From the IMG/VR virus record IMGVR_UViG_3300021185_002019, positions 1 to 27,922 of that record: 27,922 nucleotides of DNA; one strand, 5' to 3'. The first letter of the stretch is position 1. Each line of letters opens with the position of its first letter. Positions 1 to 7,114 of the stretch are shown here, piece by piece. Below the pieces are notes generated by a model. That model had not been told where the DNA came from, made no database searches, and worked only from the letters and a program-made list of their open reading frames with translations. This DNA is from a virus. The translations under genes and the position numbers were made by a program.

Positions 1-295
1 CTTGTTTTGTCTTAGTTATATTGACGATTAGGTTAATAATATCGTCGGCTGTCTTAATGTATCTCTTGATTTTTGCGAACTCGTTCTTAGAGTAATCTCC
101 AACTGAAGATTTCCAATCGGGTTGATGGACTAGAGTCACATCAGAAAAAGTACTTATTTCTTCTTGTCTTCGCTGTTCGGCTTTTGTACCTGAACCTGCT
201 TTAATATATGAGATAAAGTGATATTCATTCGTGTCAGATTGCCAGACACAAATACCAGGGGAATTAAGCGAGAAGTCAACTGTAACTAGATTCAA
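1..295 (-). CDS. RuvC/RNase H-like nuclease, N-terminal part (runs off the left edge)
   Basis: An open frame of 98 codons runs from a TTG at 293-295 to the window edge without a stop. Read from that TTG, the protein begins MNLVTVDFSLNSPGICVW. This resembles the first beta strand of RuvC-type and other RNase H-fold nucleases (pattern hydrophobic-x-hydrophobic-D-x-S-L-x-S-x-G), where the first Asp binds metal; here that is Asp7. Phage enzymes of this kind resolve Holliday junctions or other branched DNA before packaging. The other catalytic acids would lie beyond the window, so activity cannot be judged. I chose TTG because it places the strand at the N-terminus, as is usual for the family. A GTG at 320-322 is in frame but would add nine residues and overlap the upstream gene. 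The upstream gene's TAA ends one base before this start, so translation is probably coupled. The frame is well supported; the family is an inference from one motif. Confidence 0.55.
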   Translation of the reverse strand, partial: MNLVTVDFSLNSPGICVWQSDTNEYHFISYIKAGSGTKAEQRRQEEISTFSDVTLVHQPDWKSSVGDYSKNEFAKIKRYIKTADDIINLIVNITKTKQ

Positions 296-296
296 T

Positions 297-677
297 TTAG
301 AAACGTTTACCCATTGCAGCACCTAAAGCAGCACCGACTAATCTGGAGGTTAATAAATCGTAAAAGATACCTTTCTGAATACCAAGAACTCTGGCAATCA
401 TTTTACCAACACCTTTACCTAGAGCAAAACCGGTTAAACCACCGATGATAGAACCTAAAAGTCCTTCTTCTACTAGATCTTCTTCTAATCTATCTAAATC
501 AAATGCGCCAGTTTCTTCGTTATGATATTGTTGTACAAATTGTTCCAAAGCATGGTCCACTTTTTCTTCTAATTCTTCAGTCCATTCTGACTGTAAGCCT
601 TCTTGTAAAAGTTGCATGTCAGTATCTGTTAGTTGGGTTTCAACTAAGTACTCGTTAAATGTTTTAGTATCTCTCAT
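297..677 (-). CDS. Small glycine-zipper protein, possible internal head/prohead component
   Basis: This 126-aa protein has an acidic, helical first half (residues 1-72) and a glycine-rich hydrophobic second half. Residues 73-95 show spaced glycines (G75, G79, G80, G83, G87), and residues 112-124 repeat the pattern, like glycine-zipper segments that pack in or against membranes. The opening MRDTKTFNEYLVE resembles the short N-terminal leaders of T4-like head-internal proteins. It contains L11-V-E13, which fits the L/I-x-E cleavage pattern of T4-type prohead protease; L68-V-E70 fits as well. The role is therefore a choice between an internal head protein trimmed at maturation and a membrane-active protein. 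No homologue is recognised. The start follows an A/T-rich stretch with no Shine-Dalgarno, nine bases after the tail-tube-like gene. Confidence 0.8.
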   Translation of the reverse strand: MRDTKTFNEYLVETQLTDTDMQLLQEGLQSEWTEELEEKVDHALEQFVQQYHNEETGAFDLDRLEEDLVEEGLLGSIIGGLTGFALGKGVGKMIARVLGIQKGIFYDLLTSRLVGAALGAAMGKRF

Positions 678-687
678 GATTTATATA

Positions 688-1239
688 TCAATCTATTTCT
701 AATCTTAAATCTAGCTTATTGTAAAAGAACGTACATTCAAACGTATTGAAGTCAGCAACATTCTCTGCCATATTTAAGTTTAACTCATTTATAGAGTTCA
801 TTATTATTTTATTAAATTCCATATAGGCTACTGAACTTCCTTCTGCATCTAAAATTCTTAGAGTCATTGGTTCTATATAAGGCTCTTTAGTAGATCTAGC
901 ATAGTAGTATAAAAGAGTATCTTGCATAATCCAATAATTAATGAAGCCATCTAATAACTGCATAGTTACTGTGAATTCTCTAGAAATTGTATTTTGAATT
1001 GGCACTGCACCTCTATGGTATCTTGTAGTTCCATCGTTATCCGCTTGAGTAATTGGATCAAAAGATAAGCCTGGGATATTAAGTCCTTGAATAGAGTAGT
1101 TAATTAAATCAACTGGTTCTGCTAACAGATTACCTGGAGTTTTATTTAAGTAAGCTTTATATTTGTCTGCAACTTCTTGTGGTATAAAATTTCTAGGGAA
1201 CCTAAAATCGTATGAATTATTTCTGCTATTTAATATCAT
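688..1239 (-). CDS. Tail-tube-like virion protein (gp19/gp54-like candidate)
   Basis: This 183-aa protein probably has the single-domain beta fold of contractile-tail tube proteins. The layout fits: an N-terminal arm (1-45), strands around residues 46-60 (NYSIQGLNIPGLSF), a central strand-helix block (residues 88-113, with REFTVTM followed by DGFINYW), and a C-terminal strand pair ending FFYNKLDLRLEID. T4 gp19 and related tube or tube-initiator proteins have this strand pattern and similar length (about 160 aa for gp19), but I can identify the fold only by pattern. Its place after the fibre genes is unusual for the main tube gene, so a tube initiator, a tube-like cap or a second tube paralogue is also possible. 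It starts inside the stop codon of the 689-aa gene (TAATG), indicating coupled translation. Confidence 0.85.
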   Translation of the reverse strand: MILNSRNNSYDFRFPRNFIPQEVADKYKAYLNKTPGNLLAEPVDLINYSIQGLNIPGLSFDPITQADNDGTTRYHRGAVPIQNTISREFTVTMQLLDGFINYWIMQDTLLYYYARSTKEPYIEPMTLRILDAEGSSVAYMEFNKIIMNSINELNLNMAENVADFNTFECTFFYNKLDLRLEID

Positions 1240-3308
1240 TAGTTGCTTATGAATTTACCTTTTGTTACCATAGTCTCGTCAGTACCATTATCAATACTAA
1301 TATAAAATGTATCGGATTTCATACCTCTAATAGAGTTTGCATTTTGCTCGTTAATCTTAAATAATACTTCTCCCTGTGACATATCCACATCTTTATTATA
1401 CACGTGGTTAAATTTTAATTTAGTCTTACCATCACTAAATGATAAGATAACTAATTCGGCGTTCTCAAAAGATATTAATTCGAAATCATCACCTTTCTTT
1501 TTGCTAATTACAAATTTAATATATGTAGCAAATGGTGGAATAGTAATAGTTAAATCACCCTCATTTACAAATTCACTAGTATCTAATTCTTCAACATCTT
1601 TAATCATATCATTATTACCAGCACCTACAAGTTCTACTTTAGCAGATGATGCAACAACATTATATCTTTCAACAAATGCAGGAACATATTTAATAGTTCT
1701 AGGCAGGTTATCTGTAATAAACCCAGATATAACTTTATTAGAAGTTAAACTAGGAAGTACATTGTATACCTCAGTTAAAATATTTGGATTATCAATTTTA
1801 AGCGCCTGTAATTTTTTACCGTATTTAGCAGCTTGATTTACCGTCAATGAAGCCTTCTTTGTAATCTGAGTATTATCTGTTTGATTGTAAATTCTCATGG
1901 TTACATCAATTGAAAAGTTTACAGCGACTCCTGCATTTTGAATAACAGGTCTAAAAGTAACTGGCGTACTAAAGTCTTCATATTGTGTAAATGTGTTTTG
2001 AGTAGTCTTAATAAACGAAGTACCTACTTGTTCAAATACATCTACATCAAATATTACAACTATATCATCAGATGAAGTTTGAATTCTATTTAATATATGA
2101 CCTTCAAAGCCTGCTATAGAATTATCTTTTTCACCGTAAATCTTAAAGTAATCTCCATCGTCAGCATCTTCTACATTAACAGTAAAGTCTACATACTCAT
2201 CTTCTCTAGCAACGCTAAATTTATTCTCTTCTCCAGTATAAACATAATCGTAACCACCTTTAGTTTCTAATCTATCTAAAAGTTTAAATGAAATTCCGTA
2301 ATTAGAAAATGGATTTAAGTCACTAGAGCCTATGCTACCATCGCCATAAAATCTGTCTTCGAATTCTGAATTCTGTCCAACTAAACTTGGGATCTTAATA
2401 TTAATATATTTAGACCATAGGGTTTCTCCTAAAATAAAAGGCTTAGGATTAGATAGTTCAAAGTTACTTTGATTTAAATAAACGATTTGTGTTAAAAAGT
2501 TTTTAATCCTAGTAGTTCTTTCAACGTCTACTTCAAATAGAAAGCCTTCATATCCTCTAGCAGCAAAACTAAAACCAGATCTTAAGTGTAGTCTTACAGT
2601 ATCATATAAGATAAAGTTAATATTAGCAGTTGCTTCTGTTTGATAGTCTAATAAAGAATCTTCTCTACCACCAGTCCACTCTAATGAATTATTAATAAAA
2701 TTTTGTTGTTCGTAATTACCGGTTGAATCGTAGCCTAATAAAGCGTATTTAGTTTTATCATTTCCAGGTACGTTTACTGCATGGTATCTACCAATTGTTT
2801 GATTAATATCATTTCCTGTTTCTTCATCAGGTGTAGCGAATAAAGGATTAGCTCTAGTATCTACAATTGCCTTACCACCAATTAAACCAGGATAAGAATA
2901 ACTCACGTTACCATTTACAACTGGAGTATATTCTGCAATATTAGTTATCGCCGAAAATGAATAAACACCTAAGTTATCACTAATCTCAAATAATTCAGGT
3001 TGTGGTAATCCATTTAAATCAAATTTATATGTCTTACCATTCTGCATTAGTAAAGTTCTAGCAGCAAAGTTTTCAACTGCAAGATACCCAGATATAATAG
3101 TAACGTCAAAGTTAACTACTGCGCTACCTAATTCTGAAATCAAGTGTCTAGTATTAAATGGACTATCTTTTATAGTGTCCAAAAATTTAACCTCACTACC
3201 ATTATCATCGACCTCGATGCGATACTTCTCTTGATCGCCCTGGTCGTGGTATATAAACTCAAGTAATATATCTTGGTCTATTCTAAAATATCTTGAAGAT
3301 TCAGCCAT
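1239..3308 (-). CDS. Large virion structural protein of unknown role
   Basis: This 689-aa protein appears to be mostly beta-stranded, with no signal peptide or membrane segment. It begins MAESSRYFRIDQDILLEFIY and contains an aromatic-rich stretch at about 288-310 (KPFILGETLWSKYINIKIPS). An extended acidic region lies around 365-390. The C-terminal half (about 380-689) reads like two or three Ig-like sandwiches. One of them, near residues 455-487, ends in a strand resembling BACON-type TVTQ strands (KKASLTVNQAAKYGK). I do not recognise a named family. Its size and position between fibre-type genes and a tube-like gene suggest a baseplate or tail-tip component. It begins three bases after the 268-aa gene ends and overlaps the next gene by one base, so the three are probably co-translated. 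Confidence 0.85.
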   Translation of the reverse strand: MAESSRYFRIDQDILLEFIYHDQGDQEKYRIEVDDNGSEVKFLDTIKDSPFNTRHLISELGSAVVNFDVTIISGYLAVENFAARTLLMQNGKTYKFDLNGLPQPELFEISDNLGVYSFSAITNIAEYTPVVNGNVSYSYPGLIGGKAIVDTRANPLFATPDEETGNDINQTIGRYHAVNVPGNDKTKYALLGYDSTGNYEQQNFINNSLEWTGGREDSLLDYQTEATANINFILYDTVRLHLRSGFSFAARGYEGFLFEVDVERTTRIKNFLTQIVYLNQSNFELSNPKPFILGETLWSKYINIKIPSLVGQNSEFEDRFYGDGSIGSSDLNPFSNYGISFKLLDRLETKGGYDYVYTGEENKFSVAREDEYVDFTVNVEDADDGDYFKIYGEKDNSIAGFEGHILNRIQTSSDDIVVIFDVDVFEQVGTSFIKTTQNTFTQYEDFSTPVTFRPVIQNAGVAVNFSIDVTMRIYNQTDNTQITKKASLTVNQAAKYGKKLQALKIDNPNILTEVYNVLPSLTSNKVISGFITDNLPRTIKYVPAFVERYNVVASSAKVELVGAGNNDMIKDVEELDTSEFVNEGDLTITIPPFATYIKFVISKKKGDDFELISFENAELVILSFSDGKTKLKFNHVYNKDVDMSQGEVLFKINEQNANSIRGMKSDTFYISIDNGTDETMVTKGKFISN

Positions 3309-3311
3309 GTT

Positions 3312-4118
3312 TTAAAATTGTAAAAATTTAGGTGACCAGTAAAGCCCTACGCCAATTGATGGCCCAGTACTAATTACTTGGTTATTGTTTAAGTTAATAC
3401 CATATCCAACTCCAAAACCAACTAACCATCTAGATTTCTTTTGATCTTTTCTATTTAATCTGCTATTAACCAGGTTTATATTTTCAATATCTTTAATCTC
3501 TAATCCAGGATAGCTTGTTGATAACTTTAATCTATCAGCTCCGTTTACATTTTCAATTGCTGCCATTAGGCTTAGAGTTTGTGTCAATTCAAACTTAGTT
3601 TCTAATACTTTAAATTTTTCAAATTCATATTTAAAGGTAGAAAACCCTGTTAGTTTTCTAGAGTTACCATCACCGAAATCTTCTGATGATGCAAACGTAA
3701 CTTTAGTAGTTGTCGTATCAATAGTTTCAGTTGTAGTAGTTACATCTAAACTATCTGTAATTTCTAAGTTAGCTGAAATTAATGAGTTAACTTCTTTTAA
3801 GTCATCATTAAGTGCTAACGCCTTTTTATACTTTTTAGTCAACTTAGCTTGGCTAGATTCTAGATTTGATAAATCAAATTCATAGGATCTAATCTGAGCA
3901 AGTTGATCTCCATTATCATTTCTTAGTATTGTAACTGAGTCTTGAGCAGCCTTAAAGTTATTAAGTTGTCTACCAGCATCTTCTTGTGCTAATTTAACAT
4001 CTTGTTTTAAGTTCTCAATACTATTACATTGTCTAAGAAAAAACAAACACAAAAGAGCTCCAGCGATAAATGTCACTAGAGTTCTATTTGAAAGTATATC
4101 TTTTATTTTTGTTACCAT
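3312..4118 (-). CDS. Membrane-anchored coiled-coil protein, candidate spanin
   Basis: This 268-aa protein has a basic N-terminus (MVTKIKDILSNR), one hydrophobic segment at residues 13-28, a long predicted coiled coil (about 32-118), a Thr-rich hinge (126-138), and a beta-rich C-terminal domain. The end (229-268) is glycine-rich with alternating polar and hydrophobic residues (WLVGFGVGYGINL ... GVGLYWSPKF) and finishes in Phe, like the terminal strand of outer-membrane barrels. An inner-membrane anchor, a periplasm-spanning helix and an end suited to the outer membrane together suit a spanin, which disrupts the outer membrane in the last step of lysis. That role is inference, as no holin or endolysin is visible beside it. 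Alternatives are a tail protein with a membrane-piercing segment, or a surface-exclusion protein. No convincing lipobox surrounds Cys24 or Cys31. Confidence 0.8.
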   Translation of the reverse strand: MVTKIKDILSNRTLVTFIAGALLCLFFLRQCNSIENLKQDVKLAQEDAGRQLNNFKAAQDSVTILRNDNGDQLAQIRSYEFDLSNLESSQAKLTKKYKKALALNDDLKEVNSLISANLEITDSLDVTTTTETIDTTTTKVTFASSEDFGDGNSRKLTGFSTFKYEFEKFKVLETKFELTQTLSLMAAIENVNGADRLKLSTSYPGLEIKDIENINLVNSRLNRKDQKKSRWLVGFGVGYGINLNNNQVISTGPSIGVGLYWSPKFLQF

Positions 4119-4153
4119 ATTATTTTATTTGTTACATATTATCTTACTGATTC

Positions 4154-7111
4154 TTATGATGCTCCTGGCCAGCTACCTCCCGGTGCACATCCAGTACCTG
4201 TACCTGCTGATACAAATCCATTACCTAAACCTTGGTTTATGTTCATCTGCAGTACAGACATTGGCTGATCAGAACAGAATGTGTTTTGAGGAGTCTGGTA
4301 CGATGCACCTGTAGAATTGATACTAATATATGAACCGCCACATCCATAATTACCTTGTAATGATACAGGGAACGTGTAATTAGTGTTACCTAGATAGTAA
4401 ACACCACAGCCAGAACCATCACCTGAGCCGCCCGTTGTCGTTGTCGTCGTAGTTACACCACTACACGGCTGCGACGTGATTGGAGCTGAATGATTAGCGG
4501 TACCGTCTCCATGGAGGAATCCAGGTTCAGTACTACTTACTATTTTAAACCAGACACCGGCTGAGCCTGTATAATCAGGGTCTGTGGAAATTGCATTCCA
4601 AACTGTAGTAAACGTTGCCTTGCCTACGGACGGAGCATCATATACTGCGGTTTTAGTATTACTAGTCAGTTGACACGTACTATATTGATCGTAATTACCA
4701 TTAATAAACGTAACCGTATACGTTTGAGGATATGACGTGTCTAATACATCCACGCTAGTCTGTAAAGACCCTGTTGCGTTATTAGCTTCATCGTATGATA
4801 GTAAGCTAAATACAAGGGTTTCAGTACCTTCTAGGATTTCATCATTCTTTAATGTTATTGTATGACTACCTGTGTTACCATTCATAGTTACCCAACTACC
4901 CCAAGAAGAATTACTTGGTGAATCACCAGAGCCTGCGCCCGAAGACCAGCCTGATGTTACATCTGAGTAAGTTACTTGTCCAAGGTTCATATTCACCCAT
5001 ACACGTGTTCCGTTAGGTATGTTATTACTAGTTACATTTACTGTAACTTGTTGTCCTTCATTTACAGTTCCACTAGGGTTTGCTGATATAGCAGTATAAA
5101 CTGGCGCTGAGCTTACTGCTCCACCTGTTATTGTTACCACAATGCCATTGTTTGAAGTATTTGTAGTATGAGTTACATTAATTTTAATATTACCGTTAGC
5201 TGTAATAGAATCTACTGATGCACTACCCTGTGAAACAGAAACACTTACCTGGTTAGTACTTGTAAACTGATAACCTGATGTCGGCCTCATGTAAAAAGTT
5301 CTAGATACGCTAACACCCGCAGTTGCTATTCTAGTATCAGTATTATCTACTGGTGCACTCGGGTTATCACTAACATGTACCGTTGCATTACTTACCGTCT
5401 CACCAGCAGTCCAAGTAGTAGTATATGTTGGTGTTGCAGTCGTCGTTGAGGTAGTAGTTGTAGTTGTTGGATTATTTAATGTAAAATCAATTTGATCTGT
5501 ACAACCAATAACGTCTCCATTAGGCTTTGTGCCCAAATCATCAATAACCGCGTAATACTCTCCTGCAGCTAATGCAAATGGATTTGCTTGAATACCATCA
5601 GGTTTCAAATACACATTAAAATCATAGTTTCCAGAACCGCCCGATGCTGTCATTATATAACTACCATCTGTTCCACCGTATTCGCTAGGATTATTTTTCT
5701 CAACTTCTATTGCAGTAAAGTTTGCACAATATGTACAACTTCCATCGTCACTCGTAGCGTTAGGATCGTAGTTATCAGCATTAGCGTCTGTACAGCCTGC
5801 GCCGTAACTTGGATTCGCTTGTTGTGTAACATTTAACGTTGCTGTTGCAGAATTTTGTTGTGGGTGTCTAATTATTATACTCCCATTTCTAATACCTGCA
5901 GCATTAGCCTCTATTGTCATTGTAAGTTCAGGTTCATTATCAGATCCCATCGTACCTAAAATCTGGATCCACTCAGGTGTTGTAACATCACTTACGTTTT
6001 CAATAATCAGCCCGTCTACTGGTCCAGTTGTATAATCAATTGATCCTTGTCCTCCAGCATAAGATATGTTATTGTAATTACCACTATCTGGTCCAAATGC
6101 AATAGTCTTACTTAGCGTTGTAGTTGCTAGCGTTGTTGTTGTAGTTGCTAGCGTTGTTGTTGTTGTAGTTGTTTCACCATTCCATAAATCACCTTGATTA
6201 TCAACTTCTAAATTGCCACTTGGACTTATCTCAACTGTGTTACCCATTGGGTAACCATATTGATTTAAGCTTAAATCGTCACTAGGTGTAATACTAATAC
6301 TTACAGGATCTCCTCCGCCTTGTCCACAAGGGGACATACAGAATGATTTCCATGAAACATTTCCATTAGAATCTTTAACAGCACCCCAAAAAGTATCTCC
6401 AAAATATCTAAGCTCTCCGCCTTCTAAAACAGGACCATTAGTCTCAGGTAATCTAAATACACTACCTGTAGAATTATCTCCAAAACTAACATTAGTATTT
6501 TTAAATGTATACTTATCTAGGTTTACGAAATATTCAACTACTTCATTAGCATCTATTCCAAGTGTTTTGTTTAATTCAAATCTAGTCCAATCGGTTGTAC
6601 CGTCTGTTTGTTCAGAAGTACTAATTGTAATAGAAATATCATTTGTGGTATCGCCTCTTCTACCATGCCAATATGTTAGCAGCTCATGAGAAGGGCTTGG
6701 TCCGCCTACTGCATGTTTACCTATAGTTAAAGTAGCTCTTGACGTTGTAAAACCATCAAGGCCATTAACTTCATCAAATTCTTGATCTCCTAAGAATATT
6801 ACTGGATGGTAAACGTCATTAGATACTTTAGGTTTAAGTATTACATATTGGTTAACATTACCAGAGTTCTCGCTGACAGGAATCACTTTCCATCTAGACG
6901 AAGTTGCTCCAGTTTCACCCTGAGGTCCTATATCACCTTTTTGTCCCTTTTGACCTGTAAGTCCAACAGAACCTTGTACTCCTTCAGAGCCTTTATTTCC
7001 CTTAAGACCACCACCATTTGCTAAAATTTGGTCAAAGTTATAGTTAACCTTTTCCCACTTAATTTGGTTAGAGTCACTAGGGTGTAGTATTTCTTGAATA
7101 TTGATGGCCAT
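4154..7111 (-). CDS. Mosaic tail fibre with collagen-like, BACON-like, SprB-like and Calx-beta-like modules
   Basis: This 985-aa protein is probably a host-recognition tail fibre. Domains in order are: an attachment-like N-terminus (1-32, with I-x-E-I-L and N-Y-N-F-x-x-I-L); twelve Gly-X-Y triplets (35-70), a collagen-like trimer stalk; a beta-rich shaft (71-265); a Thr-rich linker (314-333); a BACON-like domain (335-432, with W381 and a final NVTQ); a Cys-Thr-Asp...Asp-Gly-Ser-Cys motif (439-462); a SprB-like repeat (463-548); a second Thr linker (549-560); a beta domain (565-650); a Calx-beta-like domain (672-793, with NDEILEGTETLVF); a third Thr linker (887-893); and a Gly/Cys-rich tip (894-985). 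The last five modules resemble pieces of flavobacterial surface adhesins. It begins three bases after the 3,045-aa gene, consistent with one tail-fibre operon. Which module binds the host is unknown. Confidence 0.9.
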   Translation of the reverse strand: MAINIQEILHPSDSNQIKWEKVNYNFDQILANGGGLKGNKGSEGVQGSVGLTGQKGQKGDIGPQGETGATSSRWKVIPVSENSGNVNQYVILKPKVSNDVYHPVIFLGDQEFDEVNGLDGFTTSRATLTIGKHAVGGPSPSHELLTYWHGRRGDTTNDISITISTSEQTDGTTDWTRFELNKTLGIDANEVVEYFVNLDKYTFKNTNVSFGDNSTGSVFRLPETNGPVLEGGELRYFGDTFWGAVKDSNGNVSWKSFCMSPCGQGGGDPVSISITPSDDLSLNQYGYPMGNTVEISPSGNLEVDNQGDLWNGETTTTTTTLATTTTTLATTTLSKTIAFGPDSGNYNNISYAGGQGSIDYTTGPVDGLIIENVSDVTTPEWIQILGTMGSDNEPELTMTIEANAAGIRNGSIIIRHPQQNSATATLNVTQQANPSYGAGCTDANADNYDPNATSDDGSCTYCANFTAIEVEKNNPSEYGGTDGSYIMTASGGSGNYDFNVYLKPDGIQANPFALAAGEYYAVIDDLGTKPNGDVIGCTDQIDFTLNNPTTTTTTSTTTATPTYTTTWTAGETVSNATVHVSDNPSAPVDNTDTRIATAGVSVSRTFYMRPTSGYQFTSTNQVSVSVSQGSASVDSITANGNIKINVTHTTNTSNNGIVVTITGGAVSSAPVYTAISANPSGTVNEGQQVTVNVTSNNIPNGTRVWVNMNLGQVTYSDVTSGWSSGAGSGDSPSNSSWGSWVTMNGNTGSHTITLKNDEILEGTETLVFSLLSYDEANNATGSLQTSVDVLDTSYPQTYTVTFINGNYDQYSTCQLTSNTKTAVYDAPSVGKATFTTVWNAISTDPDYTGSAGVWFKIVSSTEPGFLHGDGTANHSAPITSQPCSGVTTTTTTTGGSGDGSGCGVYYLGNTNYTFPVSLQGNYGCGGSYISINSTGASYQTPQNTFCSDQPMSVLQMNINQGLGNGFVSAGTGTGCAPGGSWPGAS
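4433..4453 (-). repeat. Thr-rich linker 3
   Basis: Residues 887-893 of the 985-aa fibre are seven consecutive threonines, just before the Gly/Cys-rich tip domain. Reading the minus strand, the codons mix ACT, ACG and ACA, so this tract is less uniform than linker 1. Confidence 0.85.
4733..5098 (-). other. Calx-beta-like domain of the 985-aa fibre
   Basis: Residues 672-793 show a V-N-E-G-Q-Q-V-T-V-N-V start, a Ser/Gly-rich loop, and the late motif L-K-N-D-E-I-L-E-G-T-E-T-L-V-F. This last part matches the acidic calcium-site strand of Calx-beta domains (D-x-x-x-E-G-x-E-x-x). Such domains are common in bacterial adhesins and bind calcium at the end of the sandwich. Confidence 0.6.
5432..5467 (-). 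repeat. Thr-rich linker 2
   Basis: Residues 549-560 of the 985-aa fibre are ten threonines interrupted by a single Ser and a single Ala. The linker separates the SprB-like domain from the next beta domain and uses the same ACN-codon pattern as linkers 1 and 3. Confidence 0.85.
5468..5725 (-). other. SprB-like repeat domain of the 985-aa fibre
   Basis: Residues 463-548 follow the SprB repeat pattern: a start strand, then G-G-T-D-G-S-Y-I-M (479-487), A-S-G-G-S-G-N-Y-D-F (489-498), an A-A-G-E-Y-Y-A-V-I-D-D turn-strand (515-525), then G-C-T-D and a final strand ending in Asn-Pro. SprB repeats build the large gliding adhesins of Flavobacteriia. Only one copy is present. Confidence 0.6.
5726..5797 (-). 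other. Cys-Thr-Asp...Asp-Gly-Ser-Cys motif of the flavobacterial adhesin type
   Basis: Residues 439-462 contain GCTDANADNYDPNAT followed by S-D-D-G-S-C-T-Y-C, with cysteines at 440, 459 and 462. The spacing and the Asn/Asp-rich middle match a short motif repeated in many secreted proteins of marine Flavobacteriia, often near type IX secretion substrates. Its function is unclear. In a phage fibre it is best read as a module acquired from a host surface protein. Confidence 0.75.
5816..6109 (-). other. BACON-like domain of the 985-aa fibre
   Basis: Residues 335-432 end in strands typical of BACON domains: a Trp followed by hydrophobics (W381-I-Q-I-L), then a strand of the type LTMTIEAN, a turn with Arg (R408-N-G-S-I-I-I-R), and a closing strand TLNVTQQ. 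BACON domains are common in secreted Bacteroidota proteins and have been linked to carbohydrate or mucin contact. The assignment rests on pattern only. Confidence 0.6.
6110..6172 (-). repeat. Thr-rich linker 1, containing a perfect 21-base tandem duplication
   Basis: This stretch encodes residues 314-334 of the 985-aa fibre: runs of seven, five and three threonines separated by Leu-Ala. At DNA level, 6117-6137 and 6138-6158 are identical 21-base units (each beginning gttgtagttgctagcgtt on the plus strand), followed by a partial third copy. The repeat is seven codons long, so the frame is kept. Confidence 0.9.
6902..7009 (-). repeat. Collagen-like Gly-X-Y repeat coding region
   Basis: Residues 35-70 of the 985-aa fibre form twelve uninterrupted Gly-X-Y triplets (GLK GNK GSE GVQ and so on to GAT). 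Charged X and Y positions (Lys, Glu, Asp, Gln) replace hydroxyproline, as in other phage collagen-like stalks. Such segments normally trimerise the fibre just past its attachment end. Confidence 0.9.
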
Positions 7112-7114
7112 GCC

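Noticed and set aside
3985-4118. Lipoprotein signal peptide in the 268-aa protein
   Set aside because: The cysteines at 24 and 31 lack the small residues of a lipobox (the sequence before them is A-L-L and L-R-Q), so a simple N-terminal membrane anchor is more likely.
4129-4314. Plus-strand open frame of 61 codons
   Set aside because: It lies opposite the end of the 985-aa fibre gene and shows no recognisable protein features. Other plus-strand frames in the window are likewise antisense shadows of long minus-strand genes.
4154-4500. Possible diversity-generating retroelement target at the C-terminus of the 985-aa fibre
   Set aside because: The tip is Gly/Cys-rich and variable-looking, but no reverse transcriptase, template repeat or nearby near-identical copy is present in the window.
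6902-7009. Collagen-like repeat taken as a sign of recent eukaryotic gene transfer
   Set aside because: Gly-X-Y stalks are common in phage tail fibres. The base and codon use match the flanking gene, so no recent transfer is needed.
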